Below, one piece after another: positions 1 through 9,986 of a stretch of DNA of 64,000 nt. Position 1 is the first letter of the stretch, and every line of letters begins with the position of its first letter. Under the pieces are notes generated by a model, which saw nothing but the letters and a program-made list of their open reading frames with translations, ran no database searches and was not told the origin of the DNA. The stretch is from Mesorhizobium sp. WSM3626. Its GTDB lineage: Bacteria > Pseudomonadota > Alphaproteobacteria > Rhizobiales > Rhizobiaceae. The stretch is taken from positions 32,731 to 96,730 of the forward strand of contig NZ_AZUY01000009.1 in assembly GCF_000513935.1 (NCBI RefSeq), in the 5' to 3' direction. The translations under genes were made by a program, and so were the position numbers.

Positions 1-1003
1 CGGTGCGGTATTGATCGCGCGAGAAGAAGTCGAGCGCGGCAAAATCGGTGCGCTCGCGCAGCACGGTATCGATGCGGCTGACGCCTTCGAACCACACCGT
101 CCAGTCGACGTCGTTGATAAGGCGCAGGCCGCGGACGATGTTGCCGGTGGTCACATTGCCGCTGGACAGCGTCTGGTGCTCGGAAATGATGATTTCCTCG
201 GCATCCGAGCCGGTCTTCTCGAGTTCGCCTTCCAGCCACTCCAGCGCCTTGCCGGCGTTCTGCGATCCGTCACGCAGGCGATAGAGAAGCTGAGTAGCAA
301 AGGTGGTGTCCTGCGCATGCGCGCTGAAATTGGCGAGGATCGCCTGCCGATCCGGATTGTCGTCGGTCGCCAGCACCTTGTCGGCCACGTCATTGGCGAT
401 CTGGCGCATCTGGCGGGTGCGGTTGACCCTGACCGCCAGGCGACGGAGGTTCTCGATCAGCACGAAACGCAGAAGGGACGGCAGTGCCCAGAGTTCACCA
501 ATCTTCAGCGGTTCGACCGACTGAAAACCCTGGACGATAGACTTGAACATGGTCGCCGAGACGGAACTGTCGGAATGCGCGACATAAGTCCAGGCCAGCG
601 CCAATGCGCGCGGCACGGTGCCGCCATCGGGCAGTTTCAGGGTCGGCAATTGCCGGTAAAAGCGGCGCGGCAGGTCGCGTTTGACCTGGAAAATGGTTTC
701 CTCGATCAGATAGTTGTTGTCGAGCAGCCACTGCGCGGCCGGCGTGATGGTTTCGCCCCTCACCTGCGCGGCATTGGTAGACCGGTAGACTTCGAGGATC
801 TTCTTGGCGCTGTCACGGATACGGGCTTGAAAGTCGAACGGTATCAGACCGAACAGATCCGTCAGATCGCCCTTGGCCAGGCTTTCGCCGAGCAGCCGGA
901 GCCGTTCCTCCGGCAGGAATGTGGATCTTATCGGCTCTTCCGTGATGACTGGGAAGCTCGCGCTTGTCTTCTCGATCTGGGCTAGGTTCGTCTGAATATT
1001 CAT
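1..1003 (-). CDS. ndvB: Cyclic beta-1,2-glucan synthase NdvB/ChvB, N-terminal part (runs off the window)
   Basis: Only the first ~334 codons are present; the family protein is about 2,800 residues. The enzyme is an inner-membrane glycosyltransferase making periplasmic cyclic beta-1,2-glucan, needed for osmoadaptation and plant infection in rhizobia and Agrobacterium. The frame is open from ATG at 1003 to base 1. It carries stretches characteristic of the NdvB N-terminus: ITPAAQWLLDNNYLIEE, LPRRFYRQLPTLKL, IGELWALPSLLRFVLIENLR and LRLINDVDWTVWFEGVSRID. A weak Shine-Dalgarno (CGGA) lies about 9 bases before the ATG. The assignment is by recognition of these segments; the catalytic domains lie outside the window. 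Confidence 0.9.
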   Translation of the reverse strand, partial: MNIQTNLAQIEKTSASFPVITEEPIRSTFLPEERLRLLGESLAKGDLTDLFGLIPFDFQARIRDSAKKILEVYRSTNAAQVRGETITPAAQWLLDNNYLIEETIFQVKRDLPRRFYRQLPTLKLPDGGTVPRALALAWTYVAHSDSSVSATMFKSIVQGFQSVEPLKIGELWALPSLLRFVLIENLRRLAVRVNRTRQMRQIANDVADKVLATDDNPDRQAILANFSAHAQDTTFATQLLYRLRDGSQNAGKALEWLEGELEKTGSDAEEIIISEHQTLSSGNVTTGNIVRGLRLINDVDWTVWFEGVSRIDTVLRERTDFAALDFFSRDQYRT

Positions 1004-1290
1004 TGAAAATTCCGTAAGCGGGCACTCAGCGGCGTCACCGCCACGGCAATGGCCCTAAAACCGGTTCGAATGCAATCGGTTGCATCAACCCTAAGCCGAA
1101 AGTTTATTTCCGCACCACGACGGAGCGTCATCTTTCGACCAATCCAAAGACGAGCGCCTCTCGCTCCCGTCGGGATCGATCGACGGAGAGGATTCGGGCT
1201 TTTTCGTGATGCCAGTGCCAGCTTACGCTATATTTCGCCAGCGTCGCGATCATGTTTGGAAACAGGCGGTAACCGTTGGGGCGAAGCGCG

Positions 1291-1869
1291 TCAGGCGGCA
1301 GCGATTATCCGGATCACGAAAAGGGTCGCATCCGGTGCGGGCTGAACCCGCAAGACAGAGGCGTCCGGCCCGAGCAGCAGGGTGTCGAGCGGTCCGACAC
1401 GAATAGGCGCGGCGCCGGGGAAAATGGCATGGCCTCTGTGACAAAGGATAAGGGTGGGACCGGCCTCGGCTGGGATTTCCGCAGGCGTCGAAATCGCCAG
1501 ACGCTCGACCGAATGCAATATGCGGCCGCGGCGGGTCATGACGTTGAGATCGGTGATCGGGCCGGCGATCAGCGCGGCACTCGTCGGCTGGTCGGCTGGA
1601 AAGGAAAATGGCTGGGAAGCCGCTGTCACCCGCTGCGGCGGACGGCCCGCGACATCAAGCACGATCCCCTCACCTTTCAGCACCGACAGCGTGCGGTCGA
1701 TGCCGGCAAAATTGGAGAACGGCCCGCTGCGTTCGACCCGGGCCATCGAGACGCGCCAGTCGAAATCGTCGAGCCCGGCACCATCGGGCGAGACGGCGAT
1801 CTCGGTCGTCGTACCGCCGCCGTTCTTCCACGGCATGACGCGGTAATCGGTGGCACGAAAGACACGCAT
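1291..1869 (-). CDS. hutD: HutD family protein
   Basis: 192 residues. HutD is a small cupin-like protein always found with hut genes; a role in limiting hut activity or binding a pathway intermediate has been proposed, but no enzyme activity is established. The N-terminus MRVFRATDYRVMPWKNGGGT carries the family's typical PWKNGGG-T-E block. The start at 1869 was chosen because it gives this N-terminus; a longer reading to 1926 would run into hutU. It is the last gene of the minus-strand hut operon, 11 bases after the hutU stop. Confidence 0.9.
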   Translation of the reverse strand: MRVFRATDYRVMPWKNGGGTTTEIAVSPDGAGLDDFDWRVSMARVERSGPFSNFAGIDRTLSVLKGEGIVLDVAGRPPQRVTAASQPFSFPADQPTSAALIAGPITDLNVMTRRGRILHSVERLAISTPAEIPAEAGPTLILCHRGHAIFPGAAPIRVGPLDTLLLGPDASVLRVQPAPDATLFVIRIIAAA

Positions 1870-1880
1870 CACGTCAGCCG

Positions 1881-3551
1881 CTATCCGAGAATGCCCGGCA
1901 GATTGAGCTGGTGCTCCTTGGCGCATTCGATCGCGATGTCATAGCCGGCGTCGGCATGGCGCATGACGCCGGTCGCCGGGTCGTTCCACAGAACGCGCTC
2001 CAGCCGCCTTGCAGCGTCCGGCGTGCCGTCGGCAACGATGACCATGCCGGCATGCTGGGAGAAGCCCATGCCGACGCCGCCGCCATGGTGCAGCGATACC
2101 CAGGTCGCGCCCGAAGCCGTGTTGAGCAGCGCATTGAGCAGCGGCCAGTCGGAGACGGCGTCGGAACCATCCTTCATCGCTTCCGTCTCGCGGTTCGGCG
2201 AAGCGACCGAACCCGAATCGAGGTGATCGCGACCGATGACGACCGGCGCCTTGAGTTCGCCCTTGGCCACCATTTCGTTGAAGGCGAGGCCCAATCGGTG
2301 GCGATCGCCAAGACCAACCCAGCAGATGCGCGCCGGCAACCCCTGGAAGGAAATCCGCTCGCGGGCCATGTCCAGCCAATTGTGCAGATGGGTGTTGCCG
2401 GGGGTGAGTTCACGCACCTTGGCGTCGGTCTTGTAGATATCCTCCGGATCGCCGGAGAGTGCTGCCCAGCGGAACGGGCCGATGCCGCGGCAGAAGAGCG
2501 GACGGATGTAGGCCGGCACGAAGCCGGGGAACGCAAAGGCGTTTTCAAACCCTTCGTCCTTGGCGACCTGGCGGATGTTGTTGCCATAGTCGAGTGTCGG
2601 CACGCCGGCGTTCCAGAACGCGACCATCGCCTCGACATGCTCGCGCATGGAGGCGCGCGCCGCATTCTCGACCGCCCGGGGGTCGCTGACGCGCTTTTCG
2701 CGCCACTCGGCCATCGTCCAGCCCTTCGGCAGATAACCATTGATGGGGTCGTGCGCCGAGGTCTGGTCGGTGACCATATCGGGGCGAATGCCGCGCTTGA
2801 ACATCTCGGGCACGATCTCGGCGGCGTTGCCGAGCAGGCCGACGGACTTCGCCTCGCCGGCCTTGGTCCAGCGCTCGATCATTTCCATGGCCTCGTCGAG
2901 CGTCTCGGCCTTCTCGTCGACATAGCGGGTGCGCAAGCGGAAATCGATCGAATCCGGATTGCATTCGATCGCCAGGCAGCAGGCGCCGGCCATGACGGCG
3001 GCCAATGGCTGGGCGCCGCCCATGCCGCCCAGGCCGCCGGTCAGGATCCATTTTCCCTTGAGATTGCCGCCATAATGCTGGCGGCCGGCTTCGACGAAGG
3101 TCTCGTAGGTGCCCTGCACGATGCCTTGCGTGCCGATGTAGATCCAGGAGCCGGCCGTCATCTGGCCGTACATCATCAGGCCCTTCTTATCGAGCTCGTT
3201 GAATTTCTCCCAGGTCGCCCAGTGCGGCACCAGGTTGGAGTTGGCGATCAGCACACGCGGCGCATCGGGGTGGGTACGGAACACGCCGGCCGGCTTGCCG
3301 GACTGCACCAGCAGCGTCTCGTCCTCGCCAAGCGTCTTCAGCGACGCAACGATCTGATCGAAATCGTTCCAGGTACGCGCCGCCCGGCCGATGCCGCCAT
3401 AGACGACCAGTTCATTGGGGTTCTCGGCGACATCAGGATCAAGATTGTTCATCAGCATGCGCAGCGGCGCTTCAGTCGTCCAATACCGGGCATTGAGCTT
3501 GTCGCCGCGGGGGCTGCGCACTTCGCGGATGTTGTGACGGGGGTCGGTCAT
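1881..3551 (-). CDS. hutU: Urocanate hydratase
   Basis: 556 residues, the usual length (~557). It converts urocanate to 4-imidazolone-5-propionate, the second step of histidine breakdown, using tightly bound NAD+ as an electrophile. Seen: the early block [20 protein letters not shown], the glycine-rich NAD-binding loop [12 protein letters not shown] and the conserved GNAAE. Two adjacent ATGs (3554 and 3551) follow AAAGGGA; 3551 has the better spacing and gives the common MTDPRHN start. It lies 28 bases after hutG and upstream of hutD on the same transcript. Confidence 0.96.
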   Translation of the reverse strand: MTDPRHNIREVRSPRGDKLNARYWTTEAPLRMLMNNLDPDVAENPNELVVYGGIGRAARTWNDFDQIVASLKTLGEDETLLVQSGKPAGVFRTHPDAPRVLIANSNLVPHWATWEKFNELDKKGLMMYGQMTAGSWIYIGTQGIVQGTYETFVEAGRQHYGGNLKGKWILTGGLGGMGGAQPLAAVMAGACCLAIECNPDSIDFRLRTRYVDEKAETLDEAMEMIERWTKAGEAKSVGLLGNAAEIVPEMFKRGIRPDMVTDQTSAHDPINGYLPKGWTMAEWREKRVSDPRAVENAARASMREHVEAMVAFWNAGVPTLDYGNNIRQVAKDEGFENAFAFPGFVPAYIRPLFCRGIGPFRWAALSGDPEDIYKTDAKVRELTPGNTHLHNWLDMARERISFQGLPARICWVGLGDRHRLGLAFNEMVAKGELKAPVVIGRDHLDSGSVASPNRETEAMKDGSDAVSDWPLLNALLNTASGATWVSLHHGGGVGMGFSQHAGMVIVADGTPDAARRLERVLWNDPATGVMRHADAGYDIAIECAKEHQLNLPGILG

Positions 3552-3579
3552 CATTGTCCCTTTCGGATGAGGCGGCGCG

Positions 3580-4395
3580 TCAGCGCCCGGCCCAGTCAAT
3601 GGCGGTTTGGAGAATCTGCGTCAGCGTGGCGCGGATGGGCGCGGCGAACGCGGCATCGTAGGGCGCGGGCCAATTGTCCGGTGTGCCCTTCCCGTCCGGC
3701 TCGCGCATGTAGCCGCGGTTGGAGAGCTCCATCTGCAGCGCATGCACGCCCTGATGCGGCTGGCCGAAATGGCGCGTGATCCAGCCGCCCTTGAAGCGTC
3801 CGTTGACGACAAAGGTCTCACCGGTTTCTGCCATGATCTGGTTGACCATCGCCTGCAACGCCGGATCAGCGCTCCTGCCGTCGTTCGTGCCGAGGTTGAA
3901 CACCGGCAGCGTGCCTTCGAAGAGGCGTGGCAGCACCGAGCGGATCGAATGGCAGTCGTAGAGGACAATCTTGCCATGCAAGGTGCGCAACCTGTCGATC
4001 TCGGCCTGCAAGGCGGCGTGATAGGGTGCAAAGAATTTCTCGCGGCGCTCGTCGATCTCCGACGGTCCCGGCTCTTCGCCCTCGCGATAGAGCGGATCGC
4101 CGTCGAAGGTTTCGGTTGGGCATAGGCCAGTGGTTGCCTGGCCGGGATAGAGCGAGGCGCCGGATGGATCGCGGTTGACGTCGATGACGGTGCGCGAGAT
4201 CGCGGTGTGCACGACCGTAGCGCCGAGACCGCCGGCGAAATCATAGAGATTGTCGATCCACCAGTCGCAATCGCGGCGACCAAGCCATGGCGAGATAAGC
4301 CGGTTTTCGAGGCCGGCGAGGTCGACACCGGTGTGCGGGATCGACACCAGAAGCGGTGCCGTGCCTCGTTTTATTGCCAGCCAAGAAGGTGTCAT
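3580..4395 (-). CDS. hutG: N-formylglutamate deformylase (N-formylglutamate amidohydrolase)
   Basis: 271 residues. It hydrolyses N-formyl-L-glutamate to glutamate and formate, the last step of the five-step histidine route. Family features: an early SIPHTG, a central [13 protein letters not shown] with metal-binding Asp/His, VFNLGTNDG and [12 protein letters not shown]. It shares an ATGA overlap with the hutH stop, so translation is probably coupled. Together with hutF across the divergent promoter it shows that this organism uses the formylglutamate branch rather than formiminoglutamase. Confidence 0.95.
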   Translation of the reverse strand: MTPSWLAIKRGTAPLLVSIPHTGVDLAGLENRLISPWLGRRDCDWWIDNLYDFAGGLGATVVHTAISRTVIDVNRDPSGASLYPGQATTGLCPTETFDGDPLYREGEEPGPSEIDERREKFFAPYHAALQAEIDRLRTLHGKIVLYDCHSIRSVLPRLFEGTLPVFNLGTNDGRSADPALQAMVNQIMAETGETFVVNGRFKGGWITRHFGQPHQGVHALQMELSNRGYMREPDGKGTPDNWPAPYDAAFAAPIRATLTQILQTAIDWAGR

Positions 4396-5927
4396 TGCGC
4401 AATCCCCGGCAGCGCCACGGCGCTCGCGGCCTTCGCGACTGCACCGCTACGTACCATGGCGATCGCCTTTTCCATGTCGGGGTGGAAGTGCCGGTCATTG
4501 TCGAGATGCGGCACCTCGGCGCGAACCAGCTTGCGCACGGCTTCAAGCGCCGCACTCGAGGCGAGTGGTGCATGGAAATCGCAGCCTTGCGCGGCGGCCA
4601 GCAATTCAATGCCGATAACAGCCGTCGCATTCTCGATCATGCCGATCAGCCGGCGCGCGCCATGCGCAGCCATCGAGACATGGTCTTCCTGGTTGGCCGA
4701 GGTCGGGATGGAATCGACGCTGGCCGGATAGGCTTTCTGCTTGTTTTCCGAGACAAGTGCTGCCGCCGTCACCTGCGGGATCATGAAGCCGGAGTTCAGG
4801 CCGGGCTTGGGCGTCAGGAAGGCGGGCATGCCTGACAGCGCGGGATCGACCAGCATGGCGATGCGGCGTTCCGACAGCGAGCCGATCTCGCAGACGGCAA
4901 GCGCGACCATGTCGGCGGCGAAGGCGACCGGCTCGGCGTGGAAATTGCCGCCGGAGAGCGCCGTGTCGTCCTCGGCGAAGATCAGCGGATTGTCGGTAAC
5001 GCCATTGGCTTCGGTTTCGAGCGTATCGGCGGCCTTGCGCAGGACATCGAGCGCCGCGCCCATGACTTGCGGCTGGCAACGCAGGCAATAAGGATCCTGT
5101 ACACGCTCGTCGCCGAGCCGGTGCGACTCGCGGATGGCGCTGCCGGCCATCAGATTGCGCAAGGCATCCGCGGTCTCGATCTGGCCGCGATGCTTTCTCA
5201 ACATATGGATGCGCGGATCGAAGGGGGCGTCGGAACCCTTTGCCGCGTCGGTCGAGAGCGCGCCGGCGACAAGCGCCGACTGGTAGAGTACTTCGGCCTC
5301 GAACAGGGCGGCCAGCGCATAGGCCGTCGAAAATTGCGTGCCGTTGAGCAGCGCAAGGCCTTCCTTGGCGCCCAATGTCACGGGCTCCAGCCCATGCGAG
5401 ACGAACGCGACCTTCGCCGGGAAGCGGCCATGCGGGGTAAAGCATTCGCCGACACCGATCATCACCGCCGTCATGTGCGACAGCGGCGCAAGGTCGCCGG
5501 AGGCGCCGACCGAACCTTGCGCCGGCACCACCGGGATGACATCGTTGGCCAGCATCGCTTCGAGCAACTCGATGGTTTGCGAGCGCACACCGGAGGCACC
5601 CTGCGCCAGGCTCGCAAGTTTCAGCGCCATCATCAGCCGGGCAACGGCAACAGGCATCGGCTCGCCGACGCCCGCGGCATGCGAAAGCACGATGTTGCGC
5701 TGCAGGGTCTCGAGATCCTCGGCGGGGATGCGCACGCTGGCCAGCTTGCCGAAACCGGTATTGATCCCATAGACCGGCTCACCCTTGGCGACGATGCGCG
5801 CGACAGCTTCGGCGCTTGCCTTGATTTTTGGGCGGCAGGCACCGTCCAGTTTCGGCACGGCGCCACGGTAGATGGCGCGCCAGTCGGCCAGCGTCGCATT
5901 GCCGGGCTTCAGCGTCAGTTCGGTCAT
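4392..5927 (-). CDS. hutH: Histidine ammonia-lyase
   Basis: 511 residues, normal for the family. It deaminates L-histidine to urocanate, the committed step of the pathway. The Ala-Ser-Gly that cyclises into the MIO electrophile is present in [13 protein letters not shown], as are [10 protein letters not shown] and [14 protein letters not shown]. The start at 5927 follows GGAGAGGACA and gives MTELTLKPG; the open frame extends further upstream but only across hutI. It overlaps both neighbours by ATGA, forming a tightly coupled hutI-hutH-hutG unit. Confidence 0.97.
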   Translation of the reverse strand: MTELTLKPGNATLADWRAIYRGAVPKLDGACRPKIKASAEAVARIVAKGEPVYGINTGFGKLASVRIPAEDLETLQRNIVLSHAAGVGEPMPVAVARLMMALKLASLAQGASGVRSQTIELLEAMLANDVIPVVPAQGSVGASGDLAPLSHMTAVMIGVGECFTPHGRFPAKVAFVSHGLEPVTLGAKEGLALLNGTQFSTAYALAALFEAEVLYQSALVAGALSTDAAKGSDAPFDPRIHMLRKHRGQIETADALRNLMAGSAIRESHRLGDERVQDPYCLRCQPQVMGAALDVLRKAADTLETEANGVTDNPLIFAEDDTALSGGNFHAEPVAFAADMVALAVCEIGSLSERRIAMLVDPALSGMPAFLTPKPGLNSGFMIPQVTAAALVSENKQKAYPASVDSIPTSANQEDHVSMAAHGARRLIGMIENATAVIGIELLAAAQGCDFHAPLASSAALEAVRKLVRAEVPHLDNDRHFHPDMEKAIAMVRSGAVAKAASAVALPGIAQ

Positions 5928-7159
5928 TGTCCTCTCCAGATGCGGGCATGCAGCGGGTTGAAGCCCATGCGGTAGACGAGTTCGGCGGGGCGCTCGATGT
6001 CCCAGATCGCCAGGTCGGCGGATTTGCCCGGTTGCAGCGTGCCGGTCTCGTCGAGCAGGCCCAGCGCACGCGCCGCTTCGCGGGTGACGCCGGCAAGGCA
6101 TTCGTCGACCGTCATGCCGAACAGGGTCGCCGCCATGTTCATGGTCAGAAGCAGCGAGGTCAGCGGCGAAGTGCCGGGATTGTTGTCGGTGGCCACCGCC
6201 ATTTTGACGCCAAGCTGGCGGAACAGGGCGATCGGCGGCTTCTTGGTCTCGCGGATGAAGTAGTAGGCGCCGGGCAGGATCGTCGCCACTGTCCCCGCCT
6301 TAGCCATCGCCATGGCGCCCGCCTCGTCGGTGTATTCGAGATGATCGGCCGACAATGCACCATAGCGGGCGGCGAATTCAGCGCCATGCAGGTTGGACAG
6401 TTGGTCGGCGTGGAGTTTTACGGGCAAGCCGAGCGCCCTGGCCTTGTCGAACACGCGAGACATCTGCTCGGATGAAAAGGCGATACCTTCACAGAACCCG
6501 TCGACGGCATCGGCCAAGCCTTCCGCGGCGACGCCGGGAAGGATCGTTTTGGCGACGAGATCGATGAAAGCGTCCTTGTCGCCCTTGGCTTCGGGCGGCA
6601 GCGCGTGGGCTGCGAGACATGTGGTGCGAACCATCACCGGGCGTTCACTGCCCAGTTGCCGCGCGGCGCGCAGCGATTTCCTCTCGTTTTCGAGATCGAG
6701 ACCATAGCCCGACTTTATTTCAACGGTGGTGACGCCTTCGGCCATCAGCGCATCGAGGCGCGGCAGCGTCTGGGCAACCAGGTCGTCCTCGCTGGCCGCA
6801 CGCAAGGATTTGACCGAGGAAACGATGCCACCGCCGGCCCTGGCGACCTCTTCATACGTGGCGCCGGCCAGCCGCATCTCGAACTCGTTGGCGCGGTTCC
6901 CGGCATGAATAAGATGGGTGTGGCAGTCGATCAGGCCGGGCGTGATCCAGCGGCCCTCGCAATCGATGATCTCGCCCTGGGCAAACGCCGACGGCATCTC
7001 GGATTGCGAACCCGCATAGACAATGCGGCCATCGCGCGCGGCGAGCGCGCCTTGCTCGACGATACCCAGTCCGGCAGAATTTTCAGCCATGGTCGCCAGA
7101 CGCGCATTGCGCCACAGGCGAAGCCCGCCTGCCGGGTTTTTGCTCTCTACGGCCATCAT
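5924..7159 (-). CDS. hutI: Imidazolonepropionase
   Basis: 411 residues. An amidohydrolase-fold metalloenzyme that opens the imidazolone ring of 4-imidazolone-5-propionate to give N-formimino-L-glutamate. Seen: the metal-binding [10 protein letters not shown] motif, substrate-loop residues in [16 protein letters not shown], and the metal Asp in [10 protein letters not shown]. Two in-frame ATGs (7159, 7156) follow GGAAAAG; either could be used. It is the first gene of the minus-strand operon and faces hutF across a 95-base promoter region holding the candidate HutC operator. Confidence 0.96.
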   Translation of the reverse strand: MMAVESKNPAGGLRLWRNARLATMAENSAGLGIVEQGALAARDGRIVYAGSQSEMPSAFAQGEIIDCEGRWITPGLIDCHTHLIHAGNRANEFEMRLAGATYEEVARAGGGIVSSVKSLRAASEDDLVAQTLPRLDALMAEGVTTVEIKSGYGLDLENERKSLRAARQLGSERPVMVRTTCLAAHALPPEAKGDKDAFIDLVAKTILPGVAAEGLADAVDGFCEGIAFSSEQMSRVFDKARALGLPVKLHADQLSNLHGAEFAARYGALSADHLEYTDEAGAMAMAKAGTVATILPGAYYFIRETKKPPIALFRQLGVKMAVATDNNPGTSPLTSLLLTMNMAATLFGMTVDECLAGVTREAARALGLLDETGTLQPGKSADLAIWDIERPAELVYRMGFNPLHARIWRGQ

Positions 7160-7184
7160 CTTTTCCGTTTCAATCGGTGGCGAT

Positions 7185-7198
7185 TATGTATATACATA
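7185..7198. promoter_or_regulatory. Candidate HutC operator between divergent hut transcripts
   Basis: A perfect 14-bp palindrome, TATGTATATACATA. It contains the TGTATATACA core known for HutC repressors of the GntR family, which release DNA on binding urocanate. It sits 26 bases before hutI and 56 bases before hutF, so one repressor dimer could control both arms. A promoter was not assigned base by base. Confidence 0.75.
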
Positions 7199-7254
7199 TT
7201 GAAACGCACTGCAAGTGTCATCATTGCACACGAGACCGGGGAGCGGAGAGAAAA

Positions 7255-8619
7255 GTGACCGATATCTTGGCGGAACAGGCGCTTCTTCCCAACGGCTGGC
7301 ACGACAATGTGCGGATCACTTTCGCCAATGGGCGCATTGCGGCCGTAGAGCCTGGGAGCACCGCGTCGCCTGGTGACGAACGCCATGCCATTCTCCTGCC
7401 AGGCATGACCAATCTGCACAGCCACGCCTTCCAGCGCGGCATGGCAGGGCTCGCCGAGTTGCGCGGGCCCTCCGCCGACAGTTTCTGGAGCTGGCGCGAG
7501 GTGATGTACCGCTTCGCGCTGTCGATGACTCCGAACCAGGTCGAGGCGGTGGCAGCGCAGCTCTACGTGGAAATGCTGGAGGCCGGTTTTTCGCGCGTCG
7601 GCGAATTTCATTATCTGCACCATGACCGTGACGGACAACCCTATGCCAACCCAGCCGAGATGGCCGAGCGCATCGCTGCCGCGGCCGGCGAAACGGGGAT
7701 CGGCCTGACGCTGTTGCCTGTGTTTTACGCACATTCCTCCTTCGGTGGTGCCGCGCCAAACGAAGGCCAGCGCCGATTCATCAACGATGTGAATCGGTTC
7801 GCCCGGCTTGTTGAGAAAAGCCGGGAATCTGTTCGCTCTTTGAATCAAGCGATTGTCGGCGTTGCCCCGCACAGTCTGCGGGCCGCGACGCCTGAGGAAC
7901 TCACGGCGATTGCGGCCATGGCGCCAAACGGGCCAATCCACATCCATGTCGCCGAGCAGGTGAAAGAAGTCGAAGACTGCCTTGCCTGGTCCGGCGCGCG
8001 TCCGGTCGAATTTCTGCTTGGGGCTGCCGATGTCGACCAGCACTGGTGCCTGATCCATGCCACCCACATGACCGATGCTGAAACCATCGGCATGGCCAGG
8101 AGCGGCGCCATTGCCGGCCTTTGCCCGATCACGGAGGCCAATCTCGGCGACGGCACCTTTGCCGCGCCTTTGTTCAGGGAGCATGGCGGCCGCTTCGGTG
8201 TCGGCTCCGATTCCAACGTGCTGATCGGCCTGCCCGACGAATTGCGCCAGCTCGAATATTCGCAGCGCCTCGCGCACCGCGCCCGCAATGTGCTGGCCGT
8301 GGCTGGCGGCTCGACCGGCCGCGCGCTGTACGACGCAGCGCTTAACGGCGGCAGCGTCGCGCTTGGCGCCGGCGCATCGCAAATCGCGCCTGGTGCATCC
8401 GCCGATCTCATCTCGCTCGACGCCGGCAACCCCTCGCTGGCCGGCAAAACCGGCGATGCGATCCTCGACGCCTGGATTTTCGCCAATGGCAGCAAGGTCG
8501 ATTGTGTCTGGGTGCATGGCAAGAAACAGGTCAGTGATGGCAGACATGCCAAGCGCGAGGCCATCGCCGAACGGTTTCGCGGCGTGATGACAGCGCTTTC
8601 CGAGGGTTCACCCAGATGA
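7255..8619 (+). CDS. hutF: Formimidoylglutamate deiminase
   Basis: 454 residues. It converts N-formimino-L-glutamate to N-formyl-L-glutamate and ammonia, feeding HutG. An amidohydrolase-superfamily protein with metal ligands in NLHSHAFQRGMAG, further His residues in HIHVAEQ and LIHATHMT, and the catalytic-region Asp in GVGSDSNVLIG. The GTG start at 7255 was chosen because GGAG lies 6 bases before it and it removes 26 poor residues upstream; the protein then begins VTDILAEQALLPNGW. hutC follows with a 4-base ATGA overlap. Confidence 0.94.
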   Translation: MTDILAEQALLPNGWHDNVRITFANGRIAAVEPGSTASPGDERHAILLPGMTNLHSHAFQRGMAGLAELRGPSADSFWSWREVMYRFALSMTPNQVEAVAAQLYVEMLEAGFSRVGEFHYLHHDRDGQPYANPAEMAERIAAAAGETGIGLTLLPVFYAHSSFGGAAPNEGQRRFINDVNRFARLVEKSRESVRSLNQAIVGVAPHSLRAATPEELTAIAAMAPNGPIHIHVAEQVKEVEDCLAWSGARPVEFLLGAADVDQHWCLIHATHMTDAETIGMARSGAIAGLCPITEANLGDGTFAAPLFREHGGRFGVGSDSNVLIGLPDELRQLEYSQRLAHRARNVLAVAGGSTGRALYDAALNGGSVALGAGASQIAPGASADLISLDAGNPSLAGKTGDAILDAWIFANGSKVDCVWVHGKKQVSDGRHAKREAIAERFRGVMTALSEGSPR

Positions 8620-9362
8620 GCATGGCTGAACCGACGGAGATAGACGACAGCGAGACCGTCTCGCTGCATCAGCGCATCCTTTCCGATATCCGGGAAAGAA
8701 TTCTTTCCGGCACCTGGGTGCCCGGCCACCGTATCCCGTTCGAACATGAGCTGACCGCCGAATACAAATGCTCACGCATGACGGTGAACAAGGCTCTGTC
8801 CCAGTTGGCCAAGGCAGGTTTGATCGAACGCCGCCGCCGGTCGGGCAGCTTTGTCCGCCAGCCGCAATCGCAGGCAGCCGTGCTGGAACTTCACGACATC
8901 AGGATCGAAGTCGAGGCGCTCGGCCTGCCCTATCGCTACGAGCGGCTGGAACGCCTGAAGCGGCGCAGCAATGGGGAGGACAGGACGTTGCTCGAACTGT
9001 CCGCCACAGGTCCAGTGCTATGGCTCGAAGGTCTTCATTTTGCCGGCGAACGGCCATTCGCGCTCGAGCAACGTCTGATCAATCTTTCGGCGGTTTCGGA
9101 AGCCGGGGACGAAGAGTTTCTGGAAATCGCTGCTGGGCCTTGGCTGATCGACCGCGTGCCGTGGAGCGAGGCCGAGCATCGGATACGCGCCATGAGCGCT
9201 GACGACGCCATCGCCGATGCGCTCGACATCGATCCCGGGGCACCTTGCCTGGTGGTCGAACGCCGCACCTGGAGTGCCGAGCACCCGGTCACCCACGTGC
9301 GCTTCATCTATCCGGCGGAAAGCCATACGCTGGTGGCAAGGTTCACGCCGTCGCAGGGGTGA
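8616..9362 (+). CDS. hutC: Histidine utilization repressor HutC (GntR family)
   Basis: 248 residues. An N-terminal GntR winged helix (about 16-82: LHQRILSDIRERILSGTW, CSRMTVNKALSQLAKAGLIE) is followed by a UTRA effector-binding domain (about 100-245) that in this family senses urocanate. It is translated as a unit with hutF (ATGA overlap), so the repressor controls its own synthesis through the palindrome at 7185-7198. Length and domain order are normal for HutC. Confidence 0.93.
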   Translation: MSMAEPTEIDDSETVSLHQRILSDIRERILSGTWVPGHRIPFEHELTAEYKCSRMTVNKALSQLAKAGLIERRRRSGSFVRQPQSQAAVLELHDIRIEVEALGLPYRYERLERLKRRSNGEDRTLLELSATGPVLWLEGLHFAGERPFALEQRLINLSAVSEAGDEEFLEIAAGPWLIDRVPWSEAEHRIRAMSADDAIADALDIDPGAPCLVVERRTWSAEHPVTHVRFIYPAESHTLVARFTPSQG

Positions 9363-9364
9363 GT

Positions 9365-9391
9365 GATCTCCCCCTCGTCGTGGGGGAGATC
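9365..9391. repeat. Hairpin between convergent hutC and ridA
   Basis: A 10-bp perfect stem, GATCTCCCCC / GGGGGAGATC, around a 7-base loop, starting 3 bases after the hutC stop and ending 21 bases from the ridA stop. No T-run follows on either strand. It resembles the CTCCCCC...GGGGGAG intergenic palindromes common in Mesorhizobium genomes and may act as a bidirectional terminator or mRNA-end stabiliser. Confidence 0.6.
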
Positions 9392-9412
9392 GGCAGTTCT
9401 GACGTCGCGCCT

Positions 9413-9757
9413 TTACAACGCCGCGGTGATAATAATCTCGACCAGATATTCCGGGCCGGCGAGCTTTGCTTCGCCGGTGGCGCGGGCGGGCGTGTGGCCC
9501 TGCGGCACCCACTTGTCCCATTCGGTATTCATCTCGGCGAAGGTGCCCATGTCGGCCAGCCAGATGATCGCCTGGACGATCTTGGTCTTGTCGGTGCCGG
9601 CCTTGGCCAGCAATTCGTCGATGGTCGCCAGAATATCGCGGGTCTGCGCGGCGACGTTGCCGCCGGGTTCGCCGACCTGGCCGGCCAGGTAGACGGTGTT
9701 GCCGTGGATGACGATCTGGCTCATGCGCGGGCCAACATCGATGCGACGAATGCTCAT
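9413..9757 (-). CDS. RidA family protein (YjgF/UK114)
   Basis: 114 residues. RidA-family proteins hydrolyse reactive enamine/imine intermediates of PLP enzymes; this member is of a divergent subgroup, so its substrate is not known. Family marks: GNTVYLAGQVG near residue 20, the TRDILATIDELLAKAG helix, and the C-terminal LAGPEYLVEIIITA. The start at 9757 (MSIRRIDVG) is preceded by AAGGAA; the frame remains open upstream without a plausible start. It is convergent with hutC, but the context does not tie it to histidine use. Confidence 0.88.
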   Translation of the reverse strand: MSIRRIDVGPRMSQIVIHGNTVYLAGQVGEPGGNVAAQTRDILATIDELLAKAGTDKTKIVQAIIWLADMGTFAEMNTEWDKWVPQGHTPARATGEAKLAGPEYLVEIIITAAL

Positions 9758-9920
9758 TGCGAGTTCCTTCCGTTGTGGTCGCGCCTCTTTAGAGTCGCCG
9801 TCCGCTTCGGGCAAGGCCGGCTGAACCGAAACCGCTTGAGCCAATTGCTCCATCCAGGGCCAGGCGCCTACACGGCGAGTTGACCACCGCGACGCAATTC
9901 CGCCGGATTGGCTTGTTGAC

Positions 9921-9938
9921 TAATGTAATAACATCACA
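9921..9938. promoter_or_regulatory. Candidate Zur box upstream of the zinc ABC transporter
   Basis: The segment TAATGTAATAACATCACA contains the dyad ATGT-AATA-ACAT (10 of 12 positions symmetric), resembling the TGTTATAACAT-type sites bound by Zur in alphaproteobacteria. It lies about 50 bases before the ATPase start. The similarity is by eye only. Confidence 0.5.
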
Positions 9939-9986
9939 TATCCAAACGGCCGCACCTTAGCCGGATTTGGTTTCCCACGGAACGAT

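Noticed and set aside
11..985. A 324-codon plus-strand open frame at the left edge
   Set aside because: The opposite strand reads as NdvB throughout; the plus frame has no recognisable domain.
1911..3779. A 622-codon plus-strand open frame
   Set aside because: It lies opposite hutU, whose sequence is clear; a shadow of GC codon bias.
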